Shown here piece after piece: positions 25,004-33,671 of a stretch of 47,246 nt of DNA; position 1 is the first letter of the stretch, and each line of letters begins with the position of its first letter. Made by a program: the position numbers and the translations under genes. The notes beneath the pieces were generated by a model, which saw only the letters and a list, made by a program, of their open reading frames with translations, was not told the DNA's origin and did no database searches. Origin of the DNA: Acidobacteriota bacterium (lineage in GTDB: Bacteria > Acidobacteriota > Vicinamibacteria > Marinacidobacterales > Marinacidobacteraceae); assembly GCA_022820545.1 (NCBI GenBank), contig JAJEFG010000064.1, positions 1 to 47,246 on the forward strand, written 5' to 3'.

Positions 25004-27370
25004 GTGATCCCCGCCCTCGACCGCAAGCTGCTCCGCGACCTCTGGCGGGTCCGCTCCATGGGGCTCGCGATCGCGGTCGTGGTCGCGTCGGGGATCGCGC
25101 TGCTGGTCGCGTCGCTCATCTGCTTCGACTCGCTGGAGACGACGCGCGACCGCTACTACGCCCGGAACGAGTTCGGCGACGTCTTCGCGAACGCCAAGCG
25201 CGTCCCCCGCTGGGTCGCCGGAAGCCTCGACGAACTGCCCGGGGTGGACCGGGCGGACACCCGCGTGACGGCCGGCGTCACCCTCGACGTCCCGGGAACA
25301 AGCGAGCCGGTCAACGGCCGCCTCATCTCGCTCCCGGACAGCGGCCGCCCGGTCCTGAACGGCGTCACCCTGCGCAGCGGGCGCTGGCCCGACCCCGGAC
25401 GCGCCGAGGAGGCGATCGTCAACGAGCGTTTCGCCCAGGGGCACGGACTCGAACTCGGCGACCAGGTCTTCGCGGTGATCAATGGCCGGCGCCAGCGTCT
25501 CGAGATCGTCGGGACGGCGCTTTCCCCCGAGTACGTCTACGCGATCGCCGGCGGCGACCTCCTGCCGGACCCGACGCGGTTCGGGGTGTTCTGGATGGCG
25601 CGCCGGCACCTCGCGACCGCCTTCGACATGGAGGGAGGGTTCAACGACATCTCCCTGTCGCTCGCCGAGGGCGCCGCCCCGGAGCCCGCGATCGCCGAAC
25701 TGGACCGCCTGCTCGAGCCCTACGGCGGCCTCGGCGCCATCCCCCGCGCGCAGCAGATCTCCCACTGGTACCTCCAGAACGAGATGACGGGGCTGCGCGG
25801 CATGGCGCTCCTGATGCCGATGATCTTCCTCGGGATCGCGGCGTTCCTCCTGAACGTCGTCCTCCGGCGGATGGTCGCGGTCCAGCGTGAACAGATCGCG
25901 GTACTCAAGGCGATCGGCTACTCCAACCTGCGCCTCGGGTTGCACTTCACCCAGTGGGCAGTGGTGGTGTCCGTCCTGGGAGGGATCCTCGGGATCGCGC
26001 TGGGGGCCCTGATGAGCGCCGCGATGCTCAATCTCTACATGGAGTACTTCCGCTTCCCCGACCTGATCATGCGGTGGAGCTGGGGGCACATCCTGGCCGC
26101 CCTGCTGGCCTGCGGCGCGGCGTCGGTGCTGGGCGCCGCCGCCGCGGTGAAGAGCGTGGTGCGCCTGCCGCCGGCGGAGGCGATGCGGCCGGCGGCGCCG
26201 GACACCTTCCGGGTCTCGCTGCTCGAACGGCTGGGGCTCAAGCGGTGGCTGACCCAGCCGCTCCGCATGGTCCTCCGCAACCTCTCGCGCCGGCCGGCCC
26301 GCGCCGCCATGTCGGTGATCGGCATCGCGTTCTCCGCCTCGATCATGGTGCTCGCGAGCGCCGCCATGGACTCGTTCGAAGAGCTCATGCAGCTCCAGTT
26401 CAACGTGGTCCAGCGCCAGGACGTGACCGTGACCTTCTTCGAACCGGAGGGGCGCGCCGCCTTCTACGAGCTGGCGTCGGTGCCGGGCGTCGTCGAGGTC
26501 GAGCCGCTGAACGGCGCCTCCGCGCGCCTCCGGAACGGGAACCGGAACCGGCAGGTCGGGATCCAGGCGCTCCAGCCGGACGCCCGGCTGCAGCGCGTGG
26601 TGGGCGCCGACTACCAGCCGGTGCGCTTCGACCGGACCGGCCTGATCCTGTCCCGGAAGCTGGCCGACGTGCTCGGCGTCGCGCCGGGCGACACGCTGCG
26701 GGTGGAGGCGCTCCAGGGAACGCGGCCGGAACGGGACATGGTGGTGAGCGCCACCGTGGACGACCTGATGGGCGTTTCCGCGTACATGGAGCCCGAGGCG
26801 CTCCGCCGCTTCCTCAGCGACTCGGCGACCATGAGCGGGGCGGCGCTCGGGATCGATCCGGCGGCGCGCGATTCGGTGTACGCCGCGCTCAAGGGCATGC
26901 CGGTGGTGGCGGGCGTGGCGCTCCAGCACGCGATGCTCGAGAGCTTCGAGACCTTCGTCGCCGAGAACATGAACAACACGATGGCGATCAACCTGCTCTT
27001 CGCGATGGTGATCGCGTTCGGGGTGATCTACAACACGGCGCGCATCTCGCTCTCCGAGCGGAGCCGCGAACTCGCCAGCATGCGGGTCATGGGCTTCACC
27101 CGCGCGGAGATCGGCGTCGTGCTCTTCGGCGAACTGGCCATCCTGACGGCGGCGGCGATCCCGGTGGGGCTCGGGCTCGGCTACTCCATGCTCGCGGGCA
27201 TGCTGGCCGCCTACGAGACCGAGCTGTTCCGGATGCCGCTGGTCACCGAGCCGGGCACCTTCGCCTGGGCCTCGGCGGCGGTGGTCGTCGCGATGGGACT
27301 CTCGGCGGCGGTCGTTCGCCATAAATTGAACCGGCTCGATCTCGTGGAAGTCCTCAAGACCCGGGAGTAG
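25004..27370 (+). CDS. ABC transporter permease with two FtsX-type domains
   Basis: 788 residues. TM1 at about 20-40 ([20 protein letters not shown]) is followed by a large periplasmic domain (to about 265), a first FtsX core of three helices ([20 protein letters not shown], then [20 protein letters not shown]), and a second half with TM at about 440 ([20 protein letters not shown]), a second periplasmic domain and a final FtsX core ([20 protein letters not shown]). This duplicated layout is usual for the large, single-gene permeases that pair with one LolD-like ATPase. GTG start. The next gene starts 2 bases after the stop. A DevC/MacB-like tripartite exporter is the best reading. Confidence 0.93.
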   Translation: MIPALDRKLLRDLWRVRSMGLAIAVVVASGIALLVASLICFDSLETTRDRYYARNEFGDVFANAKRVPRWVAGSLDELPGVDRADTRVTAGVTLDVPGTSEPVNGRLISLPDSGRPVLNGVTLRSGRWPDPGRAEEAIVNERFAQGHGLELGDQVFAVINGRRQRLEIVGTALSPEYVYAIAGGDLLPDPTRFGVFWMARRHLATAFDMEGGFNDISLSLAEGAAPEPAIAELDRLLEPYGGLGAIPRAQQISHWYLQNEMTGLRGMALLMPMIFLGIAAFLLNVVLRRMVAVQREQIAVLKAIGYSNLRLGLHFTQWAVVVSVLGGILGIALGALMSAAMLNLYMEYFRFPDLIMRWSWGHILAALLACGAASVLGAAAAVKSVVRLPPAEAMRPAAPDTFRVSLLERLGLKRWLTQPLRMVLRNLSRRPARAAMSVIGIAFSASIMVLASAAMDSFEELMQLQFNVVQRQDVTVTFFEPEGRAAFYELASVPGVVEVEPLNGASARLRNGNRNRQVGIQALQPDARLQRVVGADYQPVRFDRTGLILSRKLADVLGVAPGDTLRVEALQGTRPERDMVVSATVDDLMGVSAYMEPEALRRFLSDSATMSGAALGIDPAARDSVYAALKGMPVVAGVALQHAMLESFETFVAENMNNTMAINLLFAMVIAFGVIYNTARISLSERSRELASMRVMGFTRAEIGVVLFGELAILTAAAIPVGLGLGYSMLAGMLAAYETELFRMPLVTEPGTFAWASAAVVVAMGLSAAVVRHKLNRLDLVEVLKTRE

Positions 27371-27372
27371 CA

Positions 27373-28590
27373 ATGAAGAAACGACGGCGGCTCATCCTCT
27401 GGGGCGGCGGGCTCGCCGCGCTGATCGCGCTGATCGCCCTCGGGTCCCGCCCCCGCCCGATTCCCGTGGACATCGCCTCGGTGGTCCAGGGGACGCTCTC
27501 GGTGACGCTCGACGAGGAGGGCGAGACGCGGGTCCGCGACCGCTTCGAGATCTCGGCGCCGGTGGCCGGCCGGGTCCTCCGGATCGAACTCGAACCCGGG
27601 GATCCCGTGCTGGCTGCGGAGAGCGTCCTCGCCACCTTCCTGCCGGCCTCGCCAGTGCCCCTCGACCCCCGCCAGCGGGCCGAAGCCCAGGCTGCGGTCG
27701 AGGCCGCGGAGGCCTCGGTGGGCCGGGTCGAGGCGCTCCACGAGCAGGCGGCGCAGGAGCGCGCCTTCGCCGAGTCCACCCTGAACCGTCTGCGCCGGCT
27801 CCAGGAAGAGGGCGTCTCCTCCGAAGAGGCGCTGGAGATGGCCCAACTCGAACTGGATACCCGCCAGGAAGCGCTGGAGGCCGCCGAGTTCGCGGTCCGG
27901 GACGCCCGCGGCAACCTGGCGCTCGCCCGGGCCCGGCTGCAGCGGTTCCGTTTCCGCGCCGGCGATCCGGGGACGGGGAATCCGGAGGCGATCCAGATCT
28001 TCTCGCCGGTGGACGGGGTAGTGCTGCGGCGGCTCCGCGAGAGCGAGGCCGTGGTCCCGGCCGGCGAGCCGCTGCTCGAGGTCGGGGACCCGCGCGAGCT
28101 CGAGGTGGTGACCGACTACCTCTCGAACGACGCGGTGCGGATGCGCGCCGGGCAGGCGGCGCTCATCGACCGCTGGGGCGGCGACCGTCCGCTCAACGGC
28201 CGCGTGCTGCGCGTCGAGCCCTCGGGTTTCACCAAGATCTCGGCGCTCGGCGTCGAGGAACAGCGCGTCAACGTGGTCATGGAGCTTGAGGACCCCTACG
28301 AGAACCGCTCCAGCCTCGGTGACGCCTACCGCGTGGAGACCCGGGTGGTGGTCTGGGAGGCGGAGGACCAGGTGAAGGTGCCCGTCGGGGCGCTCTTCCG
28401 CCGGGGGGAGAGCTGGGCGGTCTTCGTGGTGGAGAACGACACCGCCAGCGAGCGGGCCGTCGAGATCGGCGAGCGCAACCGGCAGGAGGCGCAGGTCCTC
28501 GGCGGCCTCGCGGTCGGCGACCGGGTCGTCGTGTACCCCGGGGACAGCGTGGCCGACGGGGTCCGGGTGGCGCCCGCGGCGTCCGGATGA
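27373..28590 (+). CDS. HlyD-type periplasmic adaptor of the ABC exporter
   Basis: 405 residues. An N-terminal anchor (LILWGGGLAALIALIALGSR), lipoyl half-motif (ISAPVAGRVLRIELEPGDPV), long coiled coil at about residues 95-195 (AEAQAAVEAAEASVGRVEAL; QERAFAESTLNRLRRLQEEG), second lipoyl half (FSPVDGVVLRRLRESEAVVP) and beta-barrel region. The ATG lies 2 bases after the permease stop. The 3' end overlaps the egtB ATG (ATGA), so this efflux operon is translationally coupled to ergothioneine synthesis. It should bridge the inner-membrane permease to an outer-membrane channel that is not encoded here. Confidence 0.93.
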   Translation: MKKRRRLILWGGGLAALIALIALGSRPRPIPVDIASVVQGTLSVTLDEEGETRVRDRFEISAPVAGRVLRIELEPGDPVLAAESVLATFLPASPVPLDPRQRAEAQAAVEAAEASVGRVEALHEQAAQERAFAESTLNRLRRLQEEGVSSEEALEMAQLELDTRQEALEAAEFAVRDARGNLALARARLQRFRFRAGDPGTGNPEAIQIFSPVDGVVLRRLRESEAVVPAGEPLLEVGDPRELEVVTDYLSNDAVRMRAGQAALIDRWGGDRPLNGRVLRVEPSGFTKISALGVEEQRVNVVMELEDPYENRSSLGDAYRVETRVVVWEAEDQVKVPVGALFRRGESWAVFVVENDTASERAVEIGERNRQEAQVLGGLAVGDRVVVYPGDSVADGVRVAPAASG

Positions 28591-29843
28591 CGGAGGCGCA
28601 GACGACAGCCGACCTTCGGGACGCGTTCCAGCGGGTCCGGCGGCAGACCACGGAGTTGGCAGCGCCGCTCGCCATCGAGGACTACGTGGTCCAGTCGATG
28701 CCGGACGCGCGTCCGGCGAAGTGGCACGTGGGCCACACCTCCTGGTACTTCGAGGCCTTCGTGCTGGGCCGCGAAGGCGCCGGCCCAGCGCCGATCCGAC
28801 CGGAGTATCAGCGGGTTTTCGGAGTCTCCGATGCGGGCATCGAGATCCGCCACGACCGGGGCGTGCTGTCGCGGCCCACGGTGGCGGAGGTGTACGAGTA
28901 CCGCCGCCAGGTGGACGAGGCGATGGAGGAACTGCTGGAAGGTGAGTTCCCGGAAGACGTCCGCGAACGGGTGGTGCTCGGGCTGCACCACGAGCAGCAG
29001 CACCAGGAGCGGATGCTCGCCGACCTGAAGCACCTGTTCTCGCGGAACCCGCTCCACCCCGCCTACCGGGAGGCGTCCGTAGGGCCGCGAGTGGGCGCCG
29101 CCCCGCCGCTGCGGTTCGTCTCGTTCGGCGGGGGGAGCGTGCCGGTGGGGCATTCGGGCACGGGGTTCGCCTACGACAACGAGAGGCCCCGCCACGAGCG
29201 GCTGGTCGCTCCGTTCCAGCTCGGCTCGCGCCTGATCACGAACGGCGAGTACCTGGAGTTCATGGAGGAGGGCGGCTACCGGGCGCGCTCGCTGTGGCTC
29301 GCGGACGGGTGGGAAGCCCGCGCGGCGGGCGGCTGGGAGGCCCCGCTCCACTGGGTCCGGCAGGGCGACGGGTTCGCCGAGTTCTCGCTCGCCGGGCTCG
29401 CGCCGCTGGCGCCCGCGGCCCCGGTCGTCCACGTGAGCGCTTTCGAGGCCGACGCCTTCGCCCGCTGGCGGGAGGCGCGGCTGCCCACCGAGTTCGAATG
29501 GGAGTCGGCAGCGGCGGACCAGCCGGTCGCCGGCCGGTTCCTGGAGGACGGCCAGTTGCAGCCCCAGCCCGCGCCCGCCGCGGCGCATCGCGGGGCGTCC
29601 GCTCCGGTGCAACTCTTCGGCGACGTCTGGGAGTGGACGGCGAGCGCCTACCTCCCCTACCCCGGCTTCCGCCCGTCCGGCCGGTTCGGCCAGTCGAGCG
29701 GCAGGTCCATGTCCAACCGGATGGTGCTCCGCGGCGGGTCCTGCCTCACCCCGGCCTCCCACCTCCGCGCCACCTACCGCCACGTCCTCCGGCCCGACGC
29801 CCGCTGGCAGGCGACCGGGATCCGCATCGCCCGCGACGGGTAG
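28587..29843 (+). CDS. egtB: Ergothioneine biosynthesis sulfoxide synthase
   Basis: 418 residues. The N-terminal DinB-like four-helix domain supplies the iron-binding histidines: H50 in WHVGHTSWYFEAF, and H135/H139 in the family motif HHEQQHQE. The C-terminal formylglycine-generating-enzyme-like domain carries FGGGSVPVGH, RLPTEFEWESAA, DVWEWTASAY and the terminal RYRHVLRP-type stretch (as YRHVLRPDARW). EgtB joins sulfur donor and hercynine using O2 at a non-haem iron. The donor (gamma-glutamylcysteine or cysteine) cannot be told from the sequence by eye; egtA, egtC and egtE are not in this window. The start overlaps the adaptor stop by 4 bases, and egtD follows after 158 bases containing two repeats. 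Confidence 0.95.
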   Translation: MTEAQTTADLRDAFQRVRRQTTELAAPLAIEDYVVQSMPDARPAKWHVGHTSWYFEAFVLGREGAGPAPIRPEYQRVFGVSDAGIEIRHDRGVLSRPTVAEVYEYRRQVDEAMEELLEGEFPEDVRERVVLGLHHEQQHQERMLADLKHLFSRNPLHPAYREASVGPRVGAAPPLRFVSFGGGSVPVGHSGTGFAYDNERPRHERLVAPFQLGSRLITNGEYLEFMEEGGYRARSLWLADGWEARAAGGWEAPLHWVRQGDGFAEFSLAGLAPLAPAAPVVHVSAFEADAFARWREARLPTEFEWESAAADQPVAGRFLEDGQLQPQPAPAAAHRGASAPVQLFGDVWEWTASAYLPYPGFRPSGRFGQSSGRSMSNRMVLRGGSCLTPASHLRATYRHVLRPDARWQATGIRIARDG

Positions 29844-29857
29844 CCGGGTGACGGCCG

Positions 29858-29905
29858 GGAGCGCCGGTCTTCAGACCGGCATCGCCTCGCGCAGCGCGGC
29901 GAAAC
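29858..29905 (+). repeat. Two-hairpin GC-rich element
   Basis: GGAGCGCC lead, first hairpin GCCGGTCT-TC-AGACCGGC, CAT spacer, second hairpin with outer stem CGCC/GGCG and inner CGC-GCA-GCG, then GAAAC. It is the first of two tandem copies between egtB and egtD. Confidence 0.85.
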
Positions 29906-29938
29906 CGCGTACCGCTCTGCGCCCTCATGGCGCCGTTC

Positions 29939-29980
29939 GGAGCGCCGGCCTCCGGCCGGCATCGCGCGGGAGCGCGAAAC
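29939..29980 (+). repeat. Two-hairpin GC-rich element
   Basis: GGAGCGCC lead, first hairpin GCCGGCC-TCC-GGCCGGC, CAT spacer, second hairpin CGCGC-GGGA-GCGCG, then GAAAC. Same orientation as the copy 81 bases upstream. Confidence 0.88.
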
Positions 29981-30001
29981 CAGCTCCGATGGCCCAACGT
30001 C

Positions 30002-31015
30002 ATGCCAACGAGAGATCGCCCGGTCACGCTGTCCATGCCTGACTTTGCGGTAACCCTGGCCGCCGCCCGCGCGGAAATCCGCGAAGGACTCCGCCGCACC
30101 CCGCCCTCCATCTCCCCCAAGTTCTTCTACGACCCGGTCGGCTCCGACCTCTTCGAACAGATCACCCGGACGCCCGAGTACTACTTGACCGCAGCCGAGA
30201 TCGGAATCCTGGAAAACAACCTCGAGGAGATCGCGGCGGGCATCGGCCCGCGCGCCGTCCTCGCCGAGATCGCGGCCGGGAGCGCCCGCAAGGCGCGGAT
30301 CGTCCTCGGCGGGCTGGAGTCTCCGGCCGCCTACGCCCCGGTGGACATCGCGGAGGAGATGCTCGCCGGCCAGGCGGCGGACGTCCGCCGCGACTTCCCG
30401 CACCTGAAGGTGATCCCGGTGGCCGCGGACTTCTCGCGCGACTTCGCCTTCCCGGCGTTCGATTTCGACCACAGCCGGATCGCACTCTTCTACGCCGGGT
30501 CCTCGCTCGGGAACTTCGAGCCCGCGGCGGCGGCGGCGTTCCTCGCGCGTCTCCAGCGCGCCGCCGGCGCCGGATCCCGGCTCCTCCTCGGGGTGGACCG
30601 GAAGAAGGACCCGGCGGTTCTCAACCGCGCCTACAACGACCCGGGCGGGCTCAACGCAGCCTTCAACCGGAACATCCTGAACAACGTGAACCGGCTGGCG
30701 GACGGCGACTTCGACCCGGAGAAATGGATCCCGCACCAGTTCTACGACGAGGAGAAGGGCCGCATCGAGCTGTGGCTCGAGAGCGCCGCGGACCAGACGG
30801 TCCGAGCGGCGGGCGAGACCCTGTGCTTCCGGGCGGGCGACCGCCTCCACACCGAGAACTCCTACAAGTACGACGTGGACGATGTCCTCACCCTCGCCGC
30901 CCCGGCCTGGACCCCGCTCCACGTCTGGTGCGACCCAGCCGAGCGCTTCAGCGTGTTCCTCTTCGCCGGACGGGACACGCCTCCGGGCGGTGGCGCGGCG
31001 GCGACCGTAGAATGA
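30002..31015 (+). CDS. egtD: L-histidine N-alpha-methyltransferase
   Basis: 337 residues from ATG 30002; ATG 30035 is an equally usable start 11 codons on. Catalyses three SAM-dependent methylations of histidine to hercynine, the substrate of EgtB. Family motifs in order: KFFYDPVGSDLFEQITRTPEYY near the N-terminus (PVG motif), SAM-binding AEIAAGSARKARIVL, PVDIAEEMLAG, LFYAGSSLGNFEP, GVDRKKDPAVLNRAYND, NPDFDP-like GDFDPEKWIPHQFYD, and HTENSYKYDVDDV. The usual LGSGSSxKT is AAGSARKA here. The sequence upstream to 29927 is open but consists of the repeat and is not part of the protein. The 3' end is partly duplicated at 32458-32493. Confidence 0.94.
   Translation: MPTRDRPVTLSMPDFAVTLAAARAEIREGLRRTPPSISPKFFYDPVGSDLFEQITRTPEYYLTAAEIGILENNLEEIAAGIGPRAVLAEIAAGSARKARIVLGGLESPAAYAPVDIAEEMLAGQAADVRRDFPHLKVIPVAADFSRDFAFPAFDFDHSRIALFYAGSSLGNFEPAAAAAFLARLQRAAGAGSRLLLGVDRKKDPAVLNRAYNDPGGLNAAFNRNILNNVNRLADGDFDPEKWIPHQFYDEEKGRIELWLESAADQTVRAAGETLCFRAGDRLHTENSYKYDVDDVLTLAAPAWTPLHVWCDPAERFSVFLFAGRDTPPGGGAAATVE
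30930..30965 (+). repeat. Source copy of the duplicated egtD 3' segment
   Basis: 36 bases within egtD encoding DPAERFSVFLF; 34 of 36 match 32458-32493 in the same orientation. Confidence 0.8.
31008..31013 (+). promoter_or_regulatory. Putative -10 box, leaderless type
   Basis: TAGAAT overlaps the egtD stop and ends 6 bases before the ATG at 31020. Confidence 0.45.
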
Positions 31016-31019
31016 CGGG

Positions 31020-31949
31020 ATGCGTGCGGTAGGGGTTGCGGAGGGCGGCCGGGGCCGGCGGACGCCGGTGTCCGAGCTGGAGTTCGTGGGCTGCGAACCG
31101 GTAACGGTGAGCGCCGCCGAAGTCGAGGGACCCAATTGGGAGGAGCGTCGCGTGGAGTACTGGCACGCGGCGAGCGAAACCGCCTGGACGGTGCGGGAGG
31201 CGGCGACGGTGTACCACGAGGGGCCGGGGGCGCGGCTCGCGAAACTGGTCGGGCAGATCGGGATGGCGCGAGGCTCGGAAGCGCGGTGCATCGGCGCAAC
31301 GGACGTGCGCATCCGCAACGAGGACGGAACGCTCGGGGACATCATGCAGGCGGATCAGGCCGTGTATCTCGATCCGGCTCGCGCCGAGCTGTCGCGCCAC
31401 GGGCGGGTGATCGTCGGGGAGGACCCGTTGCCGGACGTGGTTCTGGAGGTGGACCACACCACGGACGTGCGGCCGGGGAAGCTCGTCGCCTACGAGGACT
31501 GGCGCCTCCCGGAAGTCTGGGTGGAGGTTCCGGACCGCGGTTCGCCGGGCCGACGGCGGGGGCTTCCTCGGGGGCTGCGGATCTACCTGCTGGAGGGAGA
31601 CAGGTACCGGGTTGCGGAGGTGAGCCGGGCGTTTCCGGGTTGGCGGGCGGCGGAGATCCACCGGGCGCTGAACGAGGCGACGATGTCGCAAGCGACCGAG
31701 GCGGCCCTGTGGCGCGTGGGCCGTGTGCTCGGCGACCGGGACGGCACGGTCCCGGAGGACGACCTCCTGTCGCGTCGGCTGATCGGACGCGGATTGGCGG
31801 AGACGGCGCTGTCCATTCTGCGCCGGCGCGGCATCGAGGTTTCGGTGGACCGGATCGGGGCCGCGGTGCGGGACGCTTCCGCTGACGCCATCGTCGAAGC
31901 CGCCCTCACCGCCGGAGACGAAGCGGACTTTCTCGCTCGCCTGGCCTGA
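31020..31949 (+). CDS. Uma2-like (DUF820) PD-(D/E)XK nuclease-family protein
   Basis: 309 residues. The central core PDVVLEVDHTTDVRPGKLVA followed by YEDWRLPEVWVEVPD matches the Uma2 pattern: acidic residue, ExD-type strand, then Lys and the Y...PEVW motif. The N-terminal section (VEYWHAASETAWTVREA) and a C-terminal helical extension of about 110 residues (from RVAEVSRAFPGWRAAEI) make it longer than typical ~190-residue Uma2 proteins. The extension is Asp/Arg-rich and predicted helical. These proteins are abundant in cyanobacteria and other environmental bacteria, and their role is not established. The start follows a leaderless-type -10 box. It lies in the accessory patch after egtD. Confidence 0.8.
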   Translation: MRAVGVAEGGRGRRTPVSELEFVGCEPVTVSAAEVEGPNWEERRVEYWHAASETAWTVREAATVYHEGPGARLAKLVGQIGMARGSEARCIGATDVRIRNEDGTLGDIMQADQAVYLDPARAELSRHGRVIVGEDPLPDVVLEVDHTTDVRPGKLVAYEDWRLPEVWVEVPDRGSPGRRRGLPRGLRIYLLEGDRYRVAEVSRAFPGWRAAEIHRALNEATMSQATEAALWRVGRVLGDRDGTVPEDDLLSRRLIGRGLAETALSILRRRGIEVSVDRIGAAVRDASADAIVEAALTAGDEADFLARLA

Positions 31950-31967
31950 TTCCCGCATTTCGAACCC

Positions 31968-32435
31968 ATGTCGGCTACGGGCTTTCTGGGGACGCGGGCG
32001 GACGCGTTCGTGGACGCGGCGGTGGTGTTCTTCGTCGCCGCGCCATTCCTGATGGCCCTGGCGCTGCGCCTCGCGGCGAGGCGCCGCTACCGCGCCCACC
32101 GCGGACTCCAGGTGGGGGTCCTGCTCGGGGCCATCGTGGCGGTACTGCTGCTGGAGGGCAGCATCCGCTTCGGAGGCGCCATGGATGCGTTCGCGCTGAG
32201 CAAGTACCACGGCACCGCGACGCTCTCCGGACTCTTCGGCGTTCATCTCGCGGTCGCGATCCCCACCTTCGTCGCCTGGTGTGTGCTGGCGGCCCTGTCC
32301 TGGCGCCGGTTCCCCGATGTCCTGCCGGGTTCCTTCGGTCCGCGGCATCAGCGCTGGGGCCGGCTTACCTTCGCGGGACTGTGGTTCACCTGCGCGACCG
32401 GGATGGGTCTCTACGTGATGAGCTTCGCCCTCTGA
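31968..32435 (+). CDS. DUF420-like small membrane protein
   Basis: 155 residues with four predicted TM helices: AAVVFFVAAPFLMALALRLA, GVLLGAIVAVLLLEGSIRFG, GLFGVHLAVAIPTFVAWCVL and LTFAGLWFTCATGMGLYVMS. The histidines in SKYHGTATLSGLFGVHLAV and GPRHQRWGR, spaced as in DUF420 proteins, could bind metal or haem. DUF420 members are often near cytochrome oxidase assembly genes, but here the neighbours are accessory. It starts 18 bases after the Uma2 gene. No Shine-Dalgarno is evident. Confidence 0.72.
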   Translation: MSATGFLGTRADAFVDAAVVFFVAAPFLMALALRLAARRRYRAHRGLQVGVLLGAIVAVLLLEGSIRFGGAMDAFALSKYHGTATLSGLFGVHLAVAIPTFVAWCVLAALSWRRFPDVLPGSFGPRHQRWGRLTFAGLWFTCATGMGLYVMSFAL

Positions 32436-32457
32436 GGCAGCGGGACTCCAGGCAGTA

Positions 32458-32493
32458 GCGACCCCGCCGAGCGCTTCAGCGTGTTCCTGTTCG
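32458..32493 (+). pseudogene. Fragment of an egtD 3' end
   Basis: Repeats 30930-30965 at 34 of 36 bases. In frame it reads DPAERFSVFLFGCTA and then a stop, so it looks like the tail of a second egtD-like coding end rather than a random match. It lies directly upstream of the DUF1778 gene promoter. Confidence 0.65.
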
Positions 32494-32502
32494 GTTGTAC
32501 GG

Positions 32503-32508
32503 CATAGT
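32503..32508 (+). promoter_or_regulatory. Putative -10 box, leaderless type
   Basis: CATAGT ends 6 bases before the ATG at 32515. Confidence 0.4.
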
Positions 32509-32514
32509 CGCGCC

Positions 32515-32886
32515 ATGCCCGCCGCGAAGCCAACGGACACGCCCATTTCCCGCACGACTGGGGTGAAGCACGCCCGCGTCCACCTCAGGATGAATGGGCG
32601 CACGAAGCGCACGCTGGAACTGGCGGCGGCATACGAGGACACGACGTTGAGTCGCTTCGTGCTGTCGAGCGCCATCGCCGCCGCCGAGCGCGTGATCGAG
32701 TCAAGGGAGCGGATCGTCCTCCCCACGACCGACTGGGACACCTTTTGCGACACATTGCTCAACCCACCGGAGCCGAACGAGGCCCTGAGGGCAGCAGCCC
32801 ACCGCCACCGCGAGCGCGTCGCTGAATGCGCCGCCGGTGGCCGCCAACCGGCGGAGCGCCTTACCGCGGCACGCGATTCAAGATAG
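32515..32886 (+). CDS. DUF1778 (TacA-type) antitoxin, orphan
   Basis: 123 residues. A ribbon-helix-helix-like core (HARVHLRMNGRTKRTLELAA, then TTLSRFVLSSAIAAAERVI) and the DUF1778 segment IVLPTTDWDTFCDTLLNPPE, which typically wraps the acetyltransferase toxin. In characterised TacAT systems the partner GNAT toxin follows and overlaps; here the next 300 bases hold no GNAT gene and the neighbours are on the other strand. It is an orphan or a remnant of a broken module. The C-terminal ~35 residues are Arg/Ala-rich and may be non-native. The start follows a leaderless-type -10 box. Confidence 0.82.
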   Translation: MPAAKPTDTPISRTTGVKHARVHLRMNGRTKRTLELAAAYEDTTLSRFVLSSAIAAAERVIESRERIVLPTTDWDTFCDTLLNPPEPNEALRAAAHRHRERVAECAAGGRQPAERLTAARDSR

Positions 32887-33191
32887 CACTATCTTTGACT
32901 CAATATAGGGAAAACAGGCCTTTCTTCATTCAAGTTGACACTATGTTGGCGCTCGGCGCCGGCGCCACCGGAGCCCGAACCAACCGGGCTCAGGCCCGGA
33001 AGTAACGGCACCCGCGCGCGACCCGCCGCAGCCCGCACCAACCGTCACGGCGCGGCGGAACCTATCTGGCCCTGCCGCGGGCGATTGGTCTTCGTGCGCC
33101 GGATGATGTTCCCGTCTCCACCCGGCGAAATCTTCCGCTGAACCGCGCAATCGCTCGGGCCGCTATCCGGCAGGAAGGAGCTCCTCCGAGA
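32887..33191. other. Gene-free stretch
   Basis: About 305 bases without a credible gene. The first ~60 are AT-rich (for example TTTGACTCAATATAGGG), unlike the rest of the window, and could be a promoter or the scar of the missing toxin gene. The remainder is low-complexity GC-rich sequence. Confidence 0.5.
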
Positions 33192-33661
33192 TCAGGGAAG
33201 CCGAGTTTGGGCGACGAAAACGAACTTCAACCACACCCCGTCGAAACGGTCGAAATCCGTGTCCGTGGACACGAGGACTGCCTGGCCCGCGTGAGCCGTT
33301 GCCGCCACCCAGAGATCGTTCTTGGACATGGGTAGGGCAGGTCGTGGCGGTGGCGCGTTCGTCGGCGCCTGAACGGAAGCGCCGCGCGTCCAGGCATCGA
33401 TCAGGGCGTAGGCCGACAGAATCGACGGTTGATTGATTCCGATCGTCGGAATCGATCGAGAACCGATTCCATCCGCTCTCGTTTGCCCGCACCCCATCCG
33501 CGCTTCTCGGCCAGGGCCATCAGCTCGCCTCGGCAGACAGCCGACGTGAATGCGAGCGTTTCCGGGCCGCTGAGATCCAGTTCGGCGTCGGCCTTCAATG
33601 CCCAGGGGGCTTCGCGCATCAGGCCCACCAGCATGCCCGTATCCAACAGGACACGCTTCAT
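33192..33661 (-). pseudogene. Frameshifted PIN-domain (VapC-like) toxin
   Basis: The N-terminal half is in one frame from ATG 33661: LLDTGMLVGLM with D7, and CRGEL with E46. The C-terminal half is in another frame ending at 33192: KNDLWVAATA and STDTDFD, which supply the third and fourth acidic residues. Joined, they make a PIN protein of about 155 residues, a normal size. The junction is near 33430-33460, in CGATCGATTCC-like sequence, and a single missing base would restore one frame. It is either a real inactivation or a sequencing error. It lies 10 bases downstream of the gene at 33672-34613, as in antitoxin-toxin operons. Confidence 0.75.
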
Positions 33662-33671
33662 CGTTACGCGG

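Noticed and set aside
24043..25119. Minus-strand open frame opposite the ABC ATPase
   Set aside because: Antisense to a gene with complete Walker A, signature and Walker B motifs.
29858..29980. CRISPR-like repeats between egtB and egtD
   Set aside because: Only two copies, each an internally palindromic two-hairpin element found at many other loci in both orientations; no spacers or cas genes.
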